Shown one piece after another: positions 25,537 through 34,100 of a DNA stretch of 64,000 nucleotides. This DNA is from Acidimicrobiia bacterium. GTDB lineage: Bacteria > Actinomycetota > Acidimicrobiia > Acidimicrobiales > Poriferisodalaceae. Position 1 is the first letter of the stretch. Each line of letters opens with the position of its first letter. The notes below the pieces were generated by a model that saw only the letters and a program-made list of their open reading frames with translations, was not told the DNA's origin and did not search any database. The translations under genes and the position numbers were made by a program. The stretch spans positions 315,001 to 379,000 of the forward strand of contig JAJEEO010000001.1 in the NCBI GenBank assembly GCA_022820925.1. Reading direction: 5' to 3'.

Positions 25537-26661
25537 CTAGAGCTGGCCGCGAACCTCGGCGAGCGGGACGACTTCGGCTCGGGGGGTCTCGATGTCGCCC
25601 TCGGGCAGCATGAAGCGCCAGAAGGCGATGCCGAAGGGACGGCCCTCGGTGTCGAGCCAGTTGGGAACGCCGGGATCGGCGTGGGCGATGACGGCGGTGA
25701 AGCGGCCGTCGTCGTCGGCGACCATCTGGGCACGGTTGAGCGAGATCGAGCGGTTCGCGTAGTCGAGCGACTGCAGGTGGCGGTTCCACAGGCTGATGTT
25801 GGCGTAGCGGCATTCCGGCCAGCGGCCCCGGATCACCAGCGCCTCGTCGGGCCCGATCACGAAGGGCGCCAAGGCGTACGCGGCATCGATGGCCGACAGG
25901 CCGAGGTCGCCGGGCATACCGGGCGGCGGGAACTCGTTGGGCACCAGCGACACCCATGAGCGGGGCTCGCCCTGGGCCATCGGGACGCGATCCACGGTCA
26001 GCTCGCGGATCATCGCCGCAATGCGGCGGATGCCGGCACTGACCGAGTCGTCGGAGGGCCGGGGCGGGGGCGTGCCGTCGATGACCTCGATGTCCATTTC
26101 CGGGATCCGGGCGGGATTGGACGCTGCGTGCGTGGTGTCCTCGAAGTAGTGGCGACTGATGATTGCCCCCTCTTGGGGCGGCAGCTCCAGCCAGTTGCCC
26201 TGCCGGGGCTCGCCGCCGACGATGATCTCGAAGCGGCCGTCAGCGTCGACGTCGAGGGTCGTGTCGTTGAGCACGCTGAGCACCTGGTTGTCCATCGACC
26301 CCCACCCGACGCTCGACTCGATCGAGATCGACAGGTAGATCGCGCCCTTGGTCTCGCCGGTCACGCGGTACACGTGCCCTGCCGACACCGGGGCCTCGAA
26401 GTAGATGGTGTCTGGGTTGTCGCCCAGCAGCTTGCGACTCGGCGTCACCAAGCGGCGGAACCGGGGAGCGGACGGGTCGCGCTCGAACAGCCCCGCGAGT
26501 CCCCACTGCAGATAGTGCATGAGGGCGCGGTGCGCCTCCACGGCGTCGTCGGCGGTGTACAGGTTCCACTCGGGCGACACCCAGCGCTCGTCGGCGTCAC
26601 GCAGCGTCTCGAGCAGCTCAGCGAGCGCCCGGCGGGACTCGGTCTCGGGAAGCGGGTCCAT
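25537..26661 (-). CDS. DUF1214 domain protein
   Basis: A 374-residue cytoplasmic protein. The DNPDTIYFEAPVSAGHVYRV, NWLELPPQEGAIISRHYF and C-terminal NRSISLNRAQMVADDDGRFT pattern matches DUF1214/DUF1254-type proteins. The central part is FEIIVGGEPRQGNW. Function is unknown. It lies 13 bp downstream of the sulfotransferase gene on the same strand; in actinobacteria such proteins often accompany lipid or steroid-modifying genes (inference). Confidence 0.72.
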   Translation of the reverse strand: MDPLPETESRRALAELLETLRDADERWVSPEWNLYTADDAVEAHRALMHYLQWGLAGLFERDPSAPRFRRLVTPSRKLLGDNPDTIYFEAPVSAGHVYRVTGETKGAIYLSISIESSVGWGSMDNQVLSVLNDTTLDVDADGRFEIIVGGEPRQGNWLELPPQEGAIISRHYFEDTTHAASNPARIPEMDIEVIDGTPPPRPSDDSVSAGIRRIAAMIRELTVDRVPMAQGEPRSWVSLVPNEFPPPGMPGDLGLSAIDAAYALAPFVIGPDEALVIRGRWPECRYANISLWNRHLQSLDYANRSISLNRAQMVADDDGRFTAVIAHADPGVPNWLDTEGRPFGIAFWRFMLPEGDIETPRAEVVPLAEVRGQL

Positions 26662-26674
26662 GAGCGTGGCCGGC

Positions 26675-27928
26675 TCAGCCCTCGGGGGGCAGGTCGAACC
26701 GCTCGATGTACTGGGCCGTGGCGTCGCGTATGCCCTCGGCGGTCATTCCCCAGTCTTCAGGCTGGTAGCGGTGCACGCCGTACTTGCCCTTGGGCTTGTG
26801 GTCCAGGTAGTCCCGCACCGCGGCGGCGTAGGCATCGGTCATCGACAGGCCCATCTGTTCGAGAGCCGGGCCAAGCGCCCCAATGGGGTCGCTCACCAGC
26901 TGCGTGTAGCTCACGTCCACGAAGCGCTCGTCCGGCACGACGCCGTTGGCTCGCAGGTTCACCGAGTCGTTGAGGGCGAAGGCGAAGGCGTCGTGCACGA
27001 ACTGGGCGTTGCCGACGGCGTCCACATCGGCGAAGCGCATCCAGTGGATCATGGCAGTGATGCTGGCGGTGGAGGCCATGGTGCGGGCCGGATCCCGGTG
27101 GGTCTGGATCACCCAGGCATCGTTGAACTCCGCGAACAGATCGGGCAGCACGAAGAGATGGCCGGGCGTCTTGAGCACCCATTGCGTGGGGCCCGCGCCG
27201 TGCTGGAGCACCTGCAGGATCTGCCGCTCGTAGCTGTAGTTGACGGCCAGATCGGGAATCCACTCTGTCAGCGGGGCGATCATGCTCCAGTGGAATCCGG
27301 CGAAGCTGCCGGTGGTGAGGGTGATGCACTCCACAGGCAGGTCGGCCCGGAACTCGTGCATGGCCAAGAACTCGGGCTGGATGTCGGCCCAGAACTCCTG
27401 CTCGCACTGACCCGTCTCCAGCGGGTCCGCGAGGCCGGCTTCGGGCAGCGGCACCGGGTGGAGCGCTTCGGCGCCGATCGGGGCTCGCAGGTCGGGATGC
27501 AGCCCCAGCAGCTCGAACAGGATCGAGGTGCCCGAGCGGGCCGGGCCGGCGATCATGAGCGGGGCGCGCACGGGCTCGGCGGTGATCTGCGGCGTCGCGT
27601 CGATGGCCGCGGTGAGCAGCAGCCGGGTGCGCAGCGAGCGCAGCAGCTCCTGCTTGGTCATCAGCCGGCCGAGCACGTGCATCGGCGAGCCGTCCAGGTC
27701 GGCGGTCAGCGACTCGAAGCGCTGCTGCCAGTCGGGGTCGCCCAGGTCGCCGGCAGGCATGCCGCCGAGCGAGGCCGTGGCCAGCTTCAGCATCTCGCCG
27801 GCGTCAATGGGCACCAAGTCCTGGGGGCGCCCGCCGATCGAGTCGCCCATGAGGATGATGCGCCGCACCCAGTCAGGCCGGGTGTACCGCTCGGGCATGG
27901 TCGGAAGTGAATGGGTGTCATGAGCCAT
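26675..27928 (-). CDS. Sulfotransferase family protein
   Basis: A 417-residue PAPS-type sulfotransferase. The 5'-phosphosulfate loop is GPARSGTSILFELLGLHP, and the 3'-phosphate region is around WVIQTHRDPARTMASTASI. The length exceeds small bacterial sulfotransferases and fits the lipid/polyketide-modifying actinobacterial family. The acceptor is unknown. The first ATG at 27928 (MAHDTHS) is chosen over TTG 27940; ATG 27898 is also possible. It forms a unit with the DUF1214 gene. Confidence 0.83.
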   Translation of the reverse strand: MAHDTHSLPTMPERYTRPDWVRRIILMGDSIGGRPQDLVPIDAGEMLKLATASLGGMPAGDLGDPDWQQRFESLTADLDGSPMHVLGRLMTKQELLRSLRTRLLLTAAIDATPQITAEPVRAPLMIAGPARSGTSILFELLGLHPDLRAPIGAEALHPVPLPEAGLADPLETGQCEQEFWADIQPEFLAMHEFRADLPVECITLTTGSFAGFHWSMIAPLTEWIPDLAVNYSYERQILQVLQHGAGPTQWVLKTPGHLFVLPDLFAEFNDAWVIQTHRDPARTMASTASITAMIHWMRFADVDAVGNAQFVHDAFAFALNDSVNLRANGVVPDERFVDVSYTQLVSDPIGALGPALEQMGLSMTDAYAAAVRDYLDHKPKGKYGVHRYQPEDWGMTAEGIRDATAQYIERFDLPPEG

Positions 27929-28070
27929 ACGGCCGGTCAACGTACCAGCACCCCGCTCAGCGAGTCAGCACGAAAACCGTTGGAATGGCTCGGTCTGCGC
28001 TCGTTACGGTGCCAGCGTGGTAGTTCCGAGAGGCCATCTGCCAGCGTCGCCGAGTCCGGGACATATGCCA

Positions 28071-28081
28071 TACCATATGGT
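28071..28081 (+). promoter_or_regulatory. Promoter/operator of the MazEF-type pair
   Basis: TACCAT (28071-28076) is 6 nt before the antitoxin ATG, giving a leaderless transcript. It lies in ACCATATGGT (28072-28081), a 10-bp palindrome suited to binding of the ribbon-helix-helix antitoxin. Confidence 0.5.
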
Positions 28082-28082
28082 C

Positions 28083-28328
28083 ATGGCTCGACGCGAAGTG
28101 CTCGTTCAACTCGACGACGAACTCATCGAACGCCTCGCGGAGATCGCCACTGCCGAGGGAACAAGCAGGTCGGCACTGTTGCGTCGCGGCGCACGCGCGG
28201 TCATTGATGCAGCAGACCTGGCCGCCGCCGATGCCGAACTGGTCGCTGCATACCGTCGCGAGCCGCAGGATCCGGCACTCGTCGAGGCAGCGACGCGTCT
28301 GGCGGCCGAGACAGCGCCCCCGTGGTAG
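28083..28328 (+). CDS. Ribbon-helix-helix antitoxin (MazE-like)
   Basis: An 81-residue protein starting ARREVLVQLDDELIERLAEIA: a short beta strand, then two helices (EGTSRSALLRRGARAVIDAA), the ribbon-helix-helix DNA-binding fold. The acidic/Ala-rich C-terminus probably wraps the toxin. ATG 28083 is chosen over ATGs at 28065 and 28077 because of the strand position and the TACCAT hexamer. The stop overlaps the toxin start by seven bases. Confidence 0.78.
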   Translation: MARREVLVQLDDELIERLAEIATAEGTSRSALLRRGARAVIDAADLAAADAELVAAYRREPQDPALVEAATRLAAETAPPW

Positions 28329-28645
28329 CCCGCAACGAGATCTACTGGGGCGATCTGGGAGAGCCAAGCGGCCGACGACCTGTCGTCGTGTTGACAAGGG
28401 ATGCCGCGGCTTCTGTGCTGACAGCGGTGGTGTGCGCTCCCATCACACGCACGATCCGAGGCATCCGCTCTGAGGTGGAAGTCGGCACAGAAGAAGGACT
28501 GCCACAGCCATCCGCCATCAGCTGCGACAACCTCGTGACCGTGCCGATCACCCGCCTCGACGCCAACCCGGTCGGCCAACTCGACACAATCAAGCGAGCC
28601 CAGCTCGACCAAGCCCTCCGCTACTCCCTCGACATCGCCTACTGA
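28322..28645 (+). CDS. MazF/PemK-type toxin
   Basis: A 107-residue mRNA interferase-like protein: NEIYWGDLGEPSGRRPVVVLTRDAA (the first strands and loop), CAPITRTIRGIRSEVEVG, and LPQPSAISCDNLVTVPITRL. The Arg of the RRPVVVL strand and the Thr of the third strand correspond to the active-site region. It probably cleaves RNA at short motifs. The start GTG 28322 overlaps the antitoxin end, giving translational coupling. Confidence 0.82.
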   Translation: MVARNEIYWGDLGEPSGRRPVVVLTRDAAASVLTAVVCAPITRTIRGIRSEVEVGTEEGLPQPSAISCDNLVTVPITRLDANPVGQLDTIKRAQLDQALRYSLDIAY

Positions 28646-28653
28646 TCTACCGG

Positions 28654-29058
28654 TCACACGCGGCCACCCATGGCGCTTAGGGCGGTTGCGATGTCGTCGA
28701 CGGCGATGTCGTCGACGGCGATGTCGCCCTCGGCGACTGTCATCACGAGGTCGTAGACGGCGTCGTTGCTGGCAGTGCGCACGCTGGCGTTGTTGAGTTC
28801 CAGGAAGACTGCTATGGCCAGCCAGCCGAGACGCTTGTTGCCGTCGACGAGCGGGTGGTTGTTGACCACCGAGTGCAGCAGCGCGCCAGCCTTGGACCAC
28901 ACGTCGGGATAGGCGTCATCGCCGTACGCGGAGGCCTGGGGCCGTGCTGCCGCGGCGCCCAAGAGGCCGATGTCCCGTATCGGCGGTGGGTCGCCGAGCA
29001 GCCGGCGGGCCAACTCGACGAGGTCTTCGGTGTCGAGGTACTCGAACGTCTCGTTCAC
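28654..29058 (-). CDS. doc: Doc/Fic-type death-on-curing toxin
   Basis: A 134-residue Doc-family protein. The active-site motif is NNHPLVDGNKRLGWLA (HxxxDGNKR) and the N-terminus is FEYLDTEDLVELARRLLG. In the family this phosphorylates EF-Tu. The C-terminus carries a 15-bp in-frame duplication (DIAVDDIAVDDIA, 28690-28719). It follows its antitoxin with ATGA overlap (29055-29058). Its 3' end is only 8 bp from the end of the convergent MazF gene. Confidence 0.85.
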   Translation of the reverse strand: MNETFEYLDTEDLVELARRLLGDPPPIRDIGLLGAAAARPQASAYGDDAYPDVWSKAGALLHSVVNNHPLVDGNKRLGWLAIAVFLELNNASVRTASNDAVYDLVMTVAEGDIAVDDIAVDDIATALSAMGGRV

Positions 29059-29258
29059 TCGCCTAGACGCCGCAGCGCGTCGGCGTGACGATCCATGACG
29101 AGGTCGGCTGCAACTGCGACACGATCGCGATGCTCCGCCTTGGCCACGTACTCGCGCACGGCACGCCGGGCCGCCTCCTGCATGGAGGTGCCGTCGAGCG
29201 TGGCACGGCGCCGCAGGGCCTCCTGCTCGTCATCGGTCAGCCTGAGCGTCATCGCCAT
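29055..29258 (-). CDS. Ribbon-helix-helix antitoxin of the Doc pair
   Basis: A 67-residue protein: TLRLTDDEQEALRRRATLDG, then SMQEAARRAVREYVAKAEH, a ribbon-helix-helix pattern, then a tail that may plug Doc. It precedes the Doc toxin with an ATGA overlap. TACCAT (complement of 29266-29271) lies 7 nt before the ATG, so the mRNA is probably leaderless. Confidence 0.78.
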   Translation of the reverse strand: MAMTLRLTDDEQEALRRRATLDGTSMQEAARRAVREYVAKAEHRDRVAVAADLVMDRHADALRRLGE

Positions 29259-29265
29259 GGATGGA

Positions 29266-29285
29266 ATGGTATCAAAGCGGTATCA
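29266..29285 (-). promoter_or_regulatory. Promoter and direct-repeat operator of the Doc pair
   Basis: GGTATCA at 29268-29274 and at 29279-29285 form direct repeats 11 bp apart. The -10 TACCAT (complement of 29266-29271) overlaps the first, so antitoxin bound here would block transcription. Confidence 0.5.
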
Positions 29286-29432
29286 CTCGCACACTGCTGC
29301 TGCGCCTGAGTATCGCGGCAGTGGATACCTGCATAGCCTGTGGACCAGCCTCGCCGTTCCCGGCCGGCGAGCGCGCATTCCACCGGCCTTTCGGTTGTCC
29401 ACGACATGGCTGTCGGTCATCAGGAGACAGTG

Positions 29433-30611
29433 ATGAACCGGTCCGCTCACCACCCCGAAACAGCGGCGCTGCGGGCCGCTCGCAGTGCCAGCGACGGGCT
29501 GGCGCCCGGACTCGAGCCGTCCACAGCATTCGAGGCCGCGGACGCGACGGATGCCGCGCGCAGAGCCGTGCGCCCCCGTGTCACCGATTTCTACGGGAGG
29601 TACGGCAATCCCACGGTGCAGGCATTCGCCGACGCAGTGGCCGAACTGGAGGGCGCCGAGGCGGCCATCTGCAGCTCCAGCGGCATGGGCGCCATCTCGA
29701 CGGTGGTGCTCGGGATGTGCTCGCAAGGGAGCCATGTGGTCACGCAACGCCAGCTGTTCTCCGGCACGTCGCAGCTCTTCACCAAGGTCTGCCCGCGATT
29801 CGGGATCGACGTCACCTTTGTCGATGTGGAACAGACCGACGACTGGCTGGCTGCAGTGCAGCCGGGCCGTACCACGTTGGTCTTCGTCGAGACGCCCAGC
29901 AACCCGACGCTCGCACTGGCCGATCTCGAGGCGTTGGGCGCCATCACCGGTCCGATCACCGTGGTCGACTCCACCATGGCCACGCCGCTCATCCAGCGCC
30001 CCCTGGACTACGGAGCGGACCTCGTGGTGCATTCGGCCACCAAGGCGCTGTCGGGCCACAACGACGCCACGGTCGGGGTGATCGCAGGCGAGAAAACGCT
30101 GGTCAGCGAGCTGTGGAGCTACGCGGTGGTGCAGGGCAGCTCGGCGTCGCCGTTCGACAGCTGGAATGCGCTGCGCGGCCTCAAGACGCTCGGGGTCCGT
30201 ATCGAGCGCCAGTGTGCGAGCGCTCTGCAGGTCGCCGGCCTTCTCAGCGCGCACAGCGCCGTTGCCGAGGTGTTCTATCCCGGACTTGCGGAGCATCCAC
30301 AGCGCGAGCTCGCGGCCCGGCAGATGGCGTCGGGCGGTGGCTGTGTCACGTTCGAACTCGTCGGCGGCTACGACGCAGCATGTGCATTCGTGAGTGCGCT
30401 GCACTTGGGCCACTTGGCGCCTTCGCTGGGCGGTCCCGAGATGCTCGTCAACCATCCCGCGTCAATGACCCATGCCCAGCTTGAACCTGCCGAGCGTGCA
30501 GCAATCGGCATCGGCGAGGGGATGATCAGGCTGTCGATGGGCCTCGAGCATGCCGACGACGTGACGGCCGACATCTGCTCGGCATTGCAGGCAGCACACG
30601 CCTGCTCGTGA
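29433..30611 (+). CDS. PLP-dependent sulfhydrylase / gamma-lyase family
   Basis: A 392-residue Cys/Met metabolism PLP enzyme (fold type I). FYGRYGNPTVQAFADAVAELEG, AAICSSSGMGAISTVVLGM, NPTLALADLEALG (Asp region), and the PLP Lys in LVVHSATKALSGHNDAT. It could be an O-succinyl/O-acetylhomoserine sulfhydrylase, cystathionine enzyme or methionine gamma-lyase; the siroheme/sulfite reductase neighbours favour sulfide use. ATG 29433 has AGGAG at about 8 nt. Confidence 0.8.
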   Translation: MNRSAHHPETAALRAARSASDGLAPGLEPSTAFEAADATDAARRAVRPRVTDFYGRYGNPTVQAFADAVAELEGAEAAICSSSGMGAISTVVLGMCSQGSHVVTQRQLFSGTSQLFTKVCPRFGIDVTFVDVEQTDDWLAAVQPGRTTLVFVETPSNPTLALADLEALGAITGPITVVDSTMATPLIQRPLDYGADLVVHSATKALSGHNDATVGVIAGEKTLVSELWSYAVVQGSSASPFDSWNALRGLKTLGVRIERQCASALQVAGLLSAHSAVAEVFYPGLAEHPQRELAARQMASGGGCVTFELVGGYDAACAFVSALHLGHLAPSLGGPEMLVNHPASMTHAQLEPAERAAIGIGEGMIRLSMGLEHADDVTADICSALQAAHACS

Positions 30612-30664
30612 TCGCCGCCCGGTGGGATATCGGGCCGCCACCGGCGCGGATGGTCTCGCGGCAG

Positions 30665-30703
30665 CTAATTCCTGACTAATTCGATCATATTTGTCGGTAT
30701 TAT
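30665..30703 (+). promoter_or_regulatory. Candidate promoter/operator of the siroheme-sulfite reductase operon
   Basis: An AT-rich island in GC-rich DNA. CTAATTC occurs at 30665-30671 and at 30676-30682, direct repeats 11 bp apart. TATTAT at 30698-30703 is a good -10, 11 nt before the ATG of the first gene. A regulator responding to sulfur status could bind the repeats (inference). Confidence 0.5.
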
Positions 30704-30714
30704 GACCGCCGACT

Positions 30715-31479
30715 ATGTCGCCCCCTGTCTCAACCCCTTCCACGTCACTCGACGGCCGACACTCGTACCCCGTGTATCTCGACCTTCGCGACCGTCGGGT
30801 GCTGGTGGTCGGCGCAGGCGAGGTGGCCGCCCGCAAGATCGAGCGCTTGGTGTCCGCCGGGGCGGCAGTCACCGTCACGGCACCGGCCGCAGTGCCCGCA
30901 ATCGCCGATCGAGACGACGTGAGATGGCAGGGCCGGCCCTACCGCCGAGGCGAGGTTGCGGGCTACCGGCTGGCACTCGCCTGCACCGGCATACCCGAGG
31001 TGGACGCGCAGGTGTTCGCAGACGGCGAGGCAAGCGGCGTCTGGGTCAATGCTGCCGACGACATCGACAACTGCTCGTTCATCCTGCCCGCCGTGGCGCG
31101 GCGAGGCCCGCTGTCTGTCTCGGTCAGCACCCAAGGCGTCTCTCCGGCACTGGCGTCGTGGCTGCGAGTCCGCTTCCAGCGCGAACTGGACGAGGGCGTC
31201 ACAGAACTCGCTCGGCTCATGGGCGCCGCACGGGCAGAACTGCGCGCAGCCACGGGGTCATCGGAGCATCCCGGCTGGCGGGAAGCTCTCGAAGACGGCC
31301 TGCTCGACGCGGTCAGGGTCGGCGACCACGCATGGGCACGGCGACGGCTGCGCGCAGCCCTGGGCCTCGACTCGGTCGGCAACAGCCGCACGGTCGCCGC
31401 TGACGCTTCAGCCGCCGCGGACGCTGCCGGCACCGTCGCGGCCGACACAGAACACATGCAAGCGAGAACGCTTCGATGA
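30715..31479 (+). CDS. Siroheme synthase N-terminal (precorrin-2 dehydrogenase/ferrochelatase)
   Basis: A 254-residue protein with the NAD-binding part of siroheme synthase: SYPVYLDLRDRRVLVVGAGE (Rossmann loop), VAARKIERLVSAGAAVTV, WVNAADDIDNCSFILPAVARR and GPLSVSVSTQGVSPALASWL. It oxidises precorrin-2 and inserts iron; the methyltransferase half is the separate next gene. The C-terminus is longer and Ala-rich. Its stop overlaps the next start (ATGA). First gene of a three-gene operon. Confidence 0.88.
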   Translation: MSPPVSTPSTSLDGRHSYPVYLDLRDRRVLVVGAGEVAARKIERLVSAGAAVTVTAPAAVPAIADRDDVRWQGRPYRRGEVAGYRLALACTGIPEVDAQVFADGEASGVWVNAADDIDNCSFILPAVARRGPLSVSVSTQGVSPALASWLRVRFQRELDEGVTELARLMGAARAELRAATGSSEHPGWREALEDGLLDAVRVGDHAWARRRLRAALGLDSVGNSRTVAADASAAADAAGTVAADTEHMQARTLR

Positions 31480-32267
31480 CGGTGTATCTGGTCGGCGCAG
31501 GTCCCGGCGATCCGGACTTGCTGACGGTGCGCGCAGCGCGGCTGCTGCGACAAGCCGACGTGGTGATCCATGACCGGCTCGTCGGATCGAGCGTGCTCGA
31601 CCTTGTCCCTCCCCGAACGCCGCTGATCGACGTCGGCAAGCGACCGGGCGGTCCGCGTCACGCCCAAGCCGACCTCAATGCGCTGCTGCTCGACTGCGCG
31701 GCTCGCTGTGAGGTCGTCGTCCGGCTCAAGGGAGGCGATCCCTACGTGTTCGGCCGCGGCGGCGAGGAGGCCCTCGCGCTGGCAGCCGCCGGTCATCGCG
31801 TGGAAGTGGTGCCCGGTCTGTCGAGCGCCACGGCAGCTGCCGCGGCCGGCGGCATCCCGCTGACTCATCGAGGTCGATCGCACGGCTTCACCGTCGTGAC
31901 GGCTGCCAGCGCCCACGATGCCGAGGACGTGGACTGGCGTGTCCTCGCCCAACTCGATCACACGCTGGTGGTGCTGATGGGTGTGCGCCTGGCGCCCCAC
32001 ATCGCCGCGGCGCTGATCGCAGGCGGCCGATCGCCCGACGAGCCGGCCGCAGTGATCGGCTCGGCCACCACAGCAAGCCAGCAGGTGGAACGCACCACCC
32101 TTGCCCGGCTCGGAGAGGTCCGAGTTCCGGCCCCGGCAACCATCGTCATCGGCGACGTCGCGGATCTTGACGGTCTGCCCGAATGGCACAGCAACCATCT
32201 CACGACCCACCACGGCGCTGCTCACCACTGCGCCGCCCGCCACGGACCCCTCGGAGGCACAGCATGA
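31476..32267 (+). CDS. cobA: Uroporphyrinogen-III C-methyltransferase (SUMT)
   Basis: A 263-residue SAM-dependent methylase of the CobA/CysG-C type: VYLVGAGPGDPDLLTVRAA, VVVRLKGGDPYVFGRGGEEA, VVPGLSSATAAAAAGGIPLTHRG. It makes precorrin-2 for the upstream dehydrogenase/chelatase. It overlaps both neighbours by ATGA junctions, so the three genes form one translational unit. Sirohaem is the likely product, used by the reductase downstream. Confidence 0.92.
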   Translation: MTVYLVGAGPGDPDLLTVRAARLLRQADVVIHDRLVGSSVLDLVPPRTPLIDVGKRPGGPRHAQADLNALLLDCAARCEVVVRLKGGDPYVFGRGGEEALALAAAGHRVEVVPGLSSATAAAAAGGIPLTHRGRSHGFTVVTAASAHDAEDVDWRVLAQLDHTLVVLMGVRLAPHIAAALIAGGRSPDEPAAVIGSATTASQQVERTTLARLGEVRVPAPATIVIGDVADLDGLPEWHSNHLTTHHGAAHHCAARHGPLGGTA

Positions 32268-34084
32268 CCATCGTCGATCGACCGCCCGCTCACTTGCGGC
32301 CGATACCGAGCAATACAGAGCTCGCTGAACCGTTCCTCGGCGACATCGTCAAGTGGGAGTCGATTACCCAGCAGTACCTCGATGGTCACATCGACGAGGA
32401 CGTATACAAGACGTATCGACTGACCAATGGCATCTACGGTCAGCGCCAAGGCGGGCGCAACCAGATGGTGCGGGTGAAGGTGCCGCACGGCTCGATTCGG
32501 CCTGAGCAGCTCGAGATGATCGGCTACCTCGCCGAGCACTACAGCCGGGGCTGGGCGCACATCACCACCCGCCAGAACCTGCAGATGCACTACGTGCAGC
32601 TCGACCAGATCAGCGACGTGCTGCGACTGCTCGCGAGCGTGGGCCTCACCACGCGAGAGGCATGCGGCGATACGGTGCGCAACATCGGCGGCTGCCACTT
32701 GGCCGGTGCGTGCCCCTACGAGATCCTGGACATCTCGCCGTGGGCCGAGGCCGCATATGAGCACTTCGTGCGCAACCCCATCGCCCAACGGCTTCCCCGA
32801 AAGTTCAAGATCAACTTCTCGGGCTGCGACACCGACTGCGGCCAGGCCATGTTCAACGACGTCGGCGTCGTAGCCGCAGTCGACGAGGACGAGCACGGCA
32901 ATCGACGAGCCGGTTTTCGCGTGTATGTGGCCGGAGGCCTCGGGGCCAACCCACATGCCGCGCTCGCATTGGAGGACTTCACTCCACGCGAGGACCTGCT
33001 GCCGACGATCGAAGCGATTCTGCGAGTCTTCGACCAGGCGGGCAACCGCGACAACCGGCTCCGTGCCCGGATGAAGTGGCTCGTGGACACGTTGGGCATC
33101 GACGAGGTCCGGCGCCGAGTGCTCGACGTCCGCCGAACGCTGATCGCGTCGACAAGCTGGCCCGGCGGGCTTCCCGATGCCGTCGTGCTCGAGGGCGACG
33201 AGCCGGCGGGGCAGGCATCGGAGAGTGTCAGCCTCGTGGGCCACGGCGCTGCATCGGTTCCGGTGACCATCGCTGCCCGCCGTCCTGTCGGCGGGGTGAG
33301 CGACTACGCCGACTGGGCGCGGGCCAACGTGGTACGCGGCACCGCCAACGGCACGGTCTCTGCGTACGCACACGCCGTCCTCGGTGACATCACCGCCGCA
33401 CAGCTGCGCGCCCTCGCGGACGCGCAGCGTGCCCTCGGGGCAAGCGTGCGGCTGACGAATCGCCAGAATCTCGTGTTCCGAGACCTGCACGAGGATCAGC
33501 TGCCCCACCTCTACGGCCGGCTCGCTGAGATCGGCATGGCCTCCGCCGGCGCCGAGCTGCTGCGCGACGTCGTGGCCTGCCCGGGTGCCGACACGTGCCG
33601 GCTGGCCGTGACCCAGTCGAGAGGTTTGGCCGGAGCGATCGCCGACGCAGTCGAGGAAGCCGGACTGGCTGAAGTACCGGGGCTGCGCATCAACATCTCG
33701 GGCTGCATGAACAGCTGCGGCCAGCATCATGTGGCCGACATCGGCTTCTTCGGTATCGAGCGGCGCGTCGGGGACAGGTCGGCGCCCGGATACCAGTTGC
33801 TGCTCGGTGGTCATGTCGGCCAAGAGCAGGTGAGGTTCGGGTCTCGGGCGCTGCGACTGCCGGCCAAGAATGCACCGCAGGCCGTCGTGCGCATCATCGA
33901 GCGCTATGTGGGAGAGCGAGAGGCAGGCGAGACGTTTGCCACCTGGCTCGAGCGGGCGGGCGGTGCAGCGGCCGTGGCTCGCAGCCTGCGGGACCTCGAT
34001 CGCTTCGACACCGAGGACCACTTCGCCGACTACGACGAGACGGGTCCGTTCATGGTTGACATCGGCGAGTCTGAGTGCCTCTGA
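32264..34084 (+). CDS. Assimilatory sulfite/nitrite reductase (sirohaem, 4Fe-4S)
   Basis: A 606-residue reductase with the internal two-fold duplication of the family: INFSGCDTDCGQAMFNDVG in the first half and INISGCMNSCGQHHVADIG in the second. Cluster/sirohaem ligands are ACPGADTCRLAVTQS (C-x5-C) and SGCMNSC (C-x3-C). WAHITTRQNLQMHYVQ and VRLTNRQNLVFRDL line the substrate site. The operon with siroheme genes and the nearby sulfhydrylase suggest sulfite reduction; nitrite is possible. ATG 32264 overlaps cobA by ATGA. Confidence 0.9.
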   Translation: MTIVDRPPAHLRPIPSNTELAEPFLGDIVKWESITQQYLDGHIDEDVYKTYRLTNGIYGQRQGGRNQMVRVKVPHGSIRPEQLEMIGYLAEHYSRGWAHITTRQNLQMHYVQLDQISDVLRLLASVGLTTREACGDTVRNIGGCHLAGACPYEILDISPWAEAAYEHFVRNPIAQRLPRKFKINFSGCDTDCGQAMFNDVGVVAAVDEDEHGNRRAGFRVYVAGGLGANPHAALALEDFTPREDLLPTIEAILRVFDQAGNRDNRLRARMKWLVDTLGIDEVRRRVLDVRRTLIASTSWPGGLPDAVVLEGDEPAGQASESVSLVGHGAASVPVTIAARRPVGGVSDYADWARANVVRGTANGTVSAYAHAVLGDITAAQLRALADAQRALGASVRLTNRQNLVFRDLHEDQLPHLYGRLAEIGMASAGAELLRDVVACPGADTCRLAVTQSRGLAGAIADAVEEAGLAEVPGLRINISGCMNSCGQHHVADIGFFGIERRVGDRSAPGYQLLLGGHVGQEQVRFGSRALRLPAKNAPQAVVRIIERYVGEREAGETFATWLERAGGAAAVARSLRDLDRFDTEDHFADYDETGPFMVDIGESECL

Positions 34085-34100
34085 GTTCGCCCGTCCGTCC

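Noticed and set aside
29286..29432. Possible SAM-type riboswitch before the sulfhydrylase gene
   Set aside because: I could not draw the conserved helices or find the expected core sequence; only a plain AGGAG is supported.
30691..30710. TTGTCGGTA resembling the PafBC damage-promoter motif before the siroheme operon
   Set aside because: No TAnnnT follows at the required spacing, and the genes are metabolic.
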